NCBI GenBank assembly: GCA_903888395.1
Contig: CAISTO010000375.1
Coordinates: 1 to 7,706, forward strand
DNA from: an uncultured Bacteroidota bacterium
Lineage (GTDB): Bacteria; Bacteroidota; Bacteroidia; UKL13-3
Direction of reading: 5' to 3'
DNA length: 7,706 nt
Shown: positions 5,706 through 7,706 of the stretch, one piece after another
Layout: the number at the start of each line of letters is the position of its first letter
Numbering within the stretch: the first letter of the stretch is position 1
Notes under the pieces: generated by a model
The model's input: only the letters and a program-made list of their open reading frames with translations
The model's database searches: none
Told to the model about the DNA's origin: nothing
Position numbers and translations under genes: made by a program

Positions 5706-7706
5706 TTATTTTTGTGTGGAATTTTTCAAAGTACCAATGTCATAACCTATTCCAAAATGAAACTGTAAGTATGTATCTGGGATTATATCATTAGTTCGCT
5801 TTGAAATTACATTATATTCAGGGAAATACGATTTAAGTTCTCTATTAGTATTAAAAACATTTATTTGGTCATCTAATCTTCCATTATTCGTTTCCACCCA
5901 TTTGTTATAATCACCACCATATAGTTTCCCATTACTGTAATCATCCAAATAATCTGTAAAGGTATATACAAATTTCAAGTCGCCTTTTAAATGAAATTTT
6001 TTATAACTAACATTTAATTGAGCCAAAACATTTAATCCAGCTGCATATTGAACATATTGTCCCTGCCCATTAAAATTTTGACCTTCTGTTCCTAATTCTC
6101 TTAAACTTACTTTTATAACACTGTCTGTATTCATGGTATAGTATAAATTTTTATATGGGTCAAACTTAAATACTGTTACACCAAACCCTAAAACTGGTGT
6201 AAACGTAACTTTGTCTGTCTTTACAGATTCATAATTGTTTAAAGGTTTTAAATTCCATAACATGTTAAAATCTAATGATTTCATATCAGTTATAAAATTG
6301 TTTTCAAAACCGCTTTCTTGGTAAACTAAACCTTTGTTAATATCATTATATAATATTGTTGCAGTTCTGGCATTGTAAAATGCTGCTGAAGGATTTCCTG
6401 CAGAAAGACTAAACATATAAAAACTAGCATTAAAAGATATTTTTTTAGAATAATTGTATTGTAATCCAAATCCACCAGACCAATCAATGGCGCCTGGAAT
6501 TCCCCATTTCGTTTTTACATCACAAAAAATAGTTGATAATCCTCCCCACATTAGGACTTCAAATGTTGGAATATATTTAACAAATGGAAAATAAAAATCT
6601 TTCGACTGAATCCATAATCCTTCTTGTTGCTTAATTAAAAATTTTATTCTTGTGGAGTCTTTTATATAATCAGGAGCGGGAATATTTACAGTATATTTGT
6701 TATCAACAACTGCTTTTTTGGGAATTACATTATATGAAAAGTTTTGGTTGTAAAACACTTGAGTTTTTTCGCCATTTTGATTGAATGTAAATGGAATGGT
6801 ATTTCCATTTGAATCTAATAATTGAGTAATATTTAATGGTTTTATAGCATAAAAATTTATAGTATCTTCTTGATGTTTTATATTTTTTATCCAGTTAGTT
6901 TCATTTGGCCAATTTGTTAAATCAGAAATTGTAGTTTTAATGAAAGGTAGTCTTAAGTCATTTTGATTATCGTAAATAGGACGATTAGCATGGTAAGAAT
7001 AAATTTTATCAATAGAAATTGTATCTTGATTACCTGTAACAGACATACCAATTGATCCATTTGTAGAAGAATTTCTGTTAAATGCTAAATTATTTATAGT
7101 TAAATTTTTAGTGTAAAATGGTTTAGCTAATTCAATGTGTAACATACCCAATGTACTATCAATTCCCTTTATATTGTTTTCATAAAATCCCAAATTATTG
7201 ATGCTAATTTCATTTTTTACATTACCAGCTGATTCAATAATTATTCCTGCATTATTGTTATAAAAATAACTATTTGATATAGTCATTTTACTTATGTTTT
7301 TATTCAAATCAATGATAGGTGTAGAAACATAAATGATAGGTTCATAAAAGTTAGATTTTGAAATTTTTATATTGTCAATGCTTACATTTTTTCTTGACCA
7401 ATATGGGTCAAATCTAATGGGTTGAATTAATCCTATAAAATTCACATAACTCAAATTGATTGTTGCCAAATAGTTATTACTTTTTATAATAAATCCCTCA
7501 CCTGCATCTTTTGTGTTTTCAGAAATAATTTGAATAGGTTGATCTTTTGTACCGTTTAAATCCATACTTCCTTCTATGATTACTCTAACATTTGGACTTA
7601 TTATAAGCACAGTTCCCGCTTTTAAAGTATAAGTTGAGCCTTTGGCTATTGCCATTGATTCAGTTAGTTTTATTGTGTCTTGTGCAAATAATGGATTTAT
7701 ATAAAA
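5706..7706 (-). CDS. Beta-helix-like protein with C-terminal DUF6089-like outer-membrane barrel (5' end outside window)
   Basis: The gene is incomplete at its 5' end. The frame stays open from the internal ATG at 7655 through 17 more codons to the window edge. Those codons read FYINPLFAQDTIKLTES, the end of a signal peptide cut near LFA-QD, so the true start lies outside. Numbering from that Met: residues 5-230 are rich in short repeating hydrophobic strands and Asn (KGSTYTLKAGTVLIISPN, then ISNSYFYNNNAGI-type turns), as in right-handed beta-helices. Residues 260-355 form a beta-rich intermediate region. Residues 365-649 look like an outer-membrane barrel with TFTPVLGFGV (484-493), a TEGQ loop (523-526), YTFTDYLDDYS (564-574) and a final strand LQFHFGIGYDIG. 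The TFTDYLDD signature fits DUF6089-type barrels. There is no T9SS C-terminal domain. Function is unknown; an outer-membrane-anchored, surface- or periplasm-facing helix is inferred. Confidence 0.75.
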   Translation of the reverse strand, partial: FYINPLFAQDTIKLTESMAIAKGSTYTLKAGTVLIISPNVRVIIEGSMDLNGTKDQPIQIISENTKDAGEGFIIKSNNYLATINLSYVNFIGLIQPIRFDPYWSRKNVSIDNIKISKSNFYEPIIYVSTPIIDLNKNISKMTISNSYFYNNNAGIIIESAGNVKNEISINNLGFYENNIKGIDSTLGMLHIELAKPFYTKNLTINNLAFNRNSSTNGSIGMSVTGNQDTISIDKIYSYHANRPIYDNQNDLRLPFIKTTISDLTNWPNETNWIKNIKHQEDTINFYAIKPLNITQLLDSNGNTIPFTFNQNGEKTQVFYNQNFSYNVIPKKAVVDNKYTVNIPAPDYIKDSTRIKFLIKQQEGLWIQSKDFYFPFVKYIPTFEVLMWGGLSTIFCDVKTKWGIPGAIDWSGGFGLQYNYSKKISFNASFYMFSLSAGNPSAAFYNARTATILYNDINKGLVYQESGFENNFITDMKSLDFNMLWNLKPLNNYESVKTDKVTFTPVLGFGVTVFKFDPYKNLYYTMNTDSVIKVSLRELGTEGQNFNGQGQYVQYAAGLNVLAQLNVSYKKFHLKGDLKFVYTFTDYLDDYSNGKLYGGDYNKWVETNNGRLDDQINVFNTNRELKSYFPEYNVISKRTNDIIPDTYLQFHFGIGYDIGTLKNSTQK

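Noticed and set aside
1..7706. An undescribed multi-gene defence or secretion system
   Set aside because: The genes are individually exported or membrane proteins without nuclease, ATPase, toxin or reverse-transcriptase motifs, and their orientations do not form a single operon.

Overview
The window is an AT-rich piece of a Bacteroidota chromosome. The assignment rests on three things: a type IX secretion (T9SS) type B C-terminal domain (PNAFTPN...FNRWGQLVFE...GWDG), a DUF6702 protein, and an outer-membrane barrel with the TFTDYLDD signature of DUF6089-type proteins. Translation starts lack Shine-Dalgarno sequences and have A/T-rich leaders. The divergent promoter region contains matches to the Bacteroidota TAnnTTTG -7 element. 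I cannot place the organism below phylum.

Layout from left to right. Bases 1-426 hold no gene. They are a mosaic of 7-bp repeats ((T/G)ATGAA(T/G), in both orientations) and short GC-richer palindromes, resembling dispersed repeat or REP-like debris. Bases 427-1017 (minus) encode a small HupE/UreJ-like membrane protein. Only 15 bp upstream of it, and probably in the same transcript, lies a 1325-residue secreted protein (minus, 1033-5010). It has a signal peptide, an N-terminal jelly-roll-like domain, fourteen ~70-residue Ig/PKD-like repeats each with one cysteine pair, and a type B T9SS sorting domain. A 155-bp divergent promoter region (5012-5166) separates it from a DUF6702 gene on the plus strand (5167-5688). 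That gene converges on a long minus-strand gene (5706 to beyond the right edge). The last encodes an exported beta-helix-like region followed by an intermediate beta-rich region and a DUF6089-like outer-membrane barrel. Its start lies outside the window.

How the genes may work together. The DUF6702 protein and the HupE/UreJ-like protein look like the two halves of proteins that, as I recall, occur as one polypeptide in Proteobacteria (exported N-terminal domain plus HupE/UreJ membrane domain). A functional link between them is therefore plausible even though the large T9SS gene now lies between them on the other strand. The T9SS repeat protein and the helix-plus-barrel protein are surface or outer-membrane proteins of unknown ligand. 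No enzyme or complete defence, secretion or mobile system is visible. The points most worth a second look are the interrupted DUF6702/HupE pair, the helix-barrel architecture, the divergent promoters with a probably leaderless DUF6702 message, and the repeat mosaic at the left edge.
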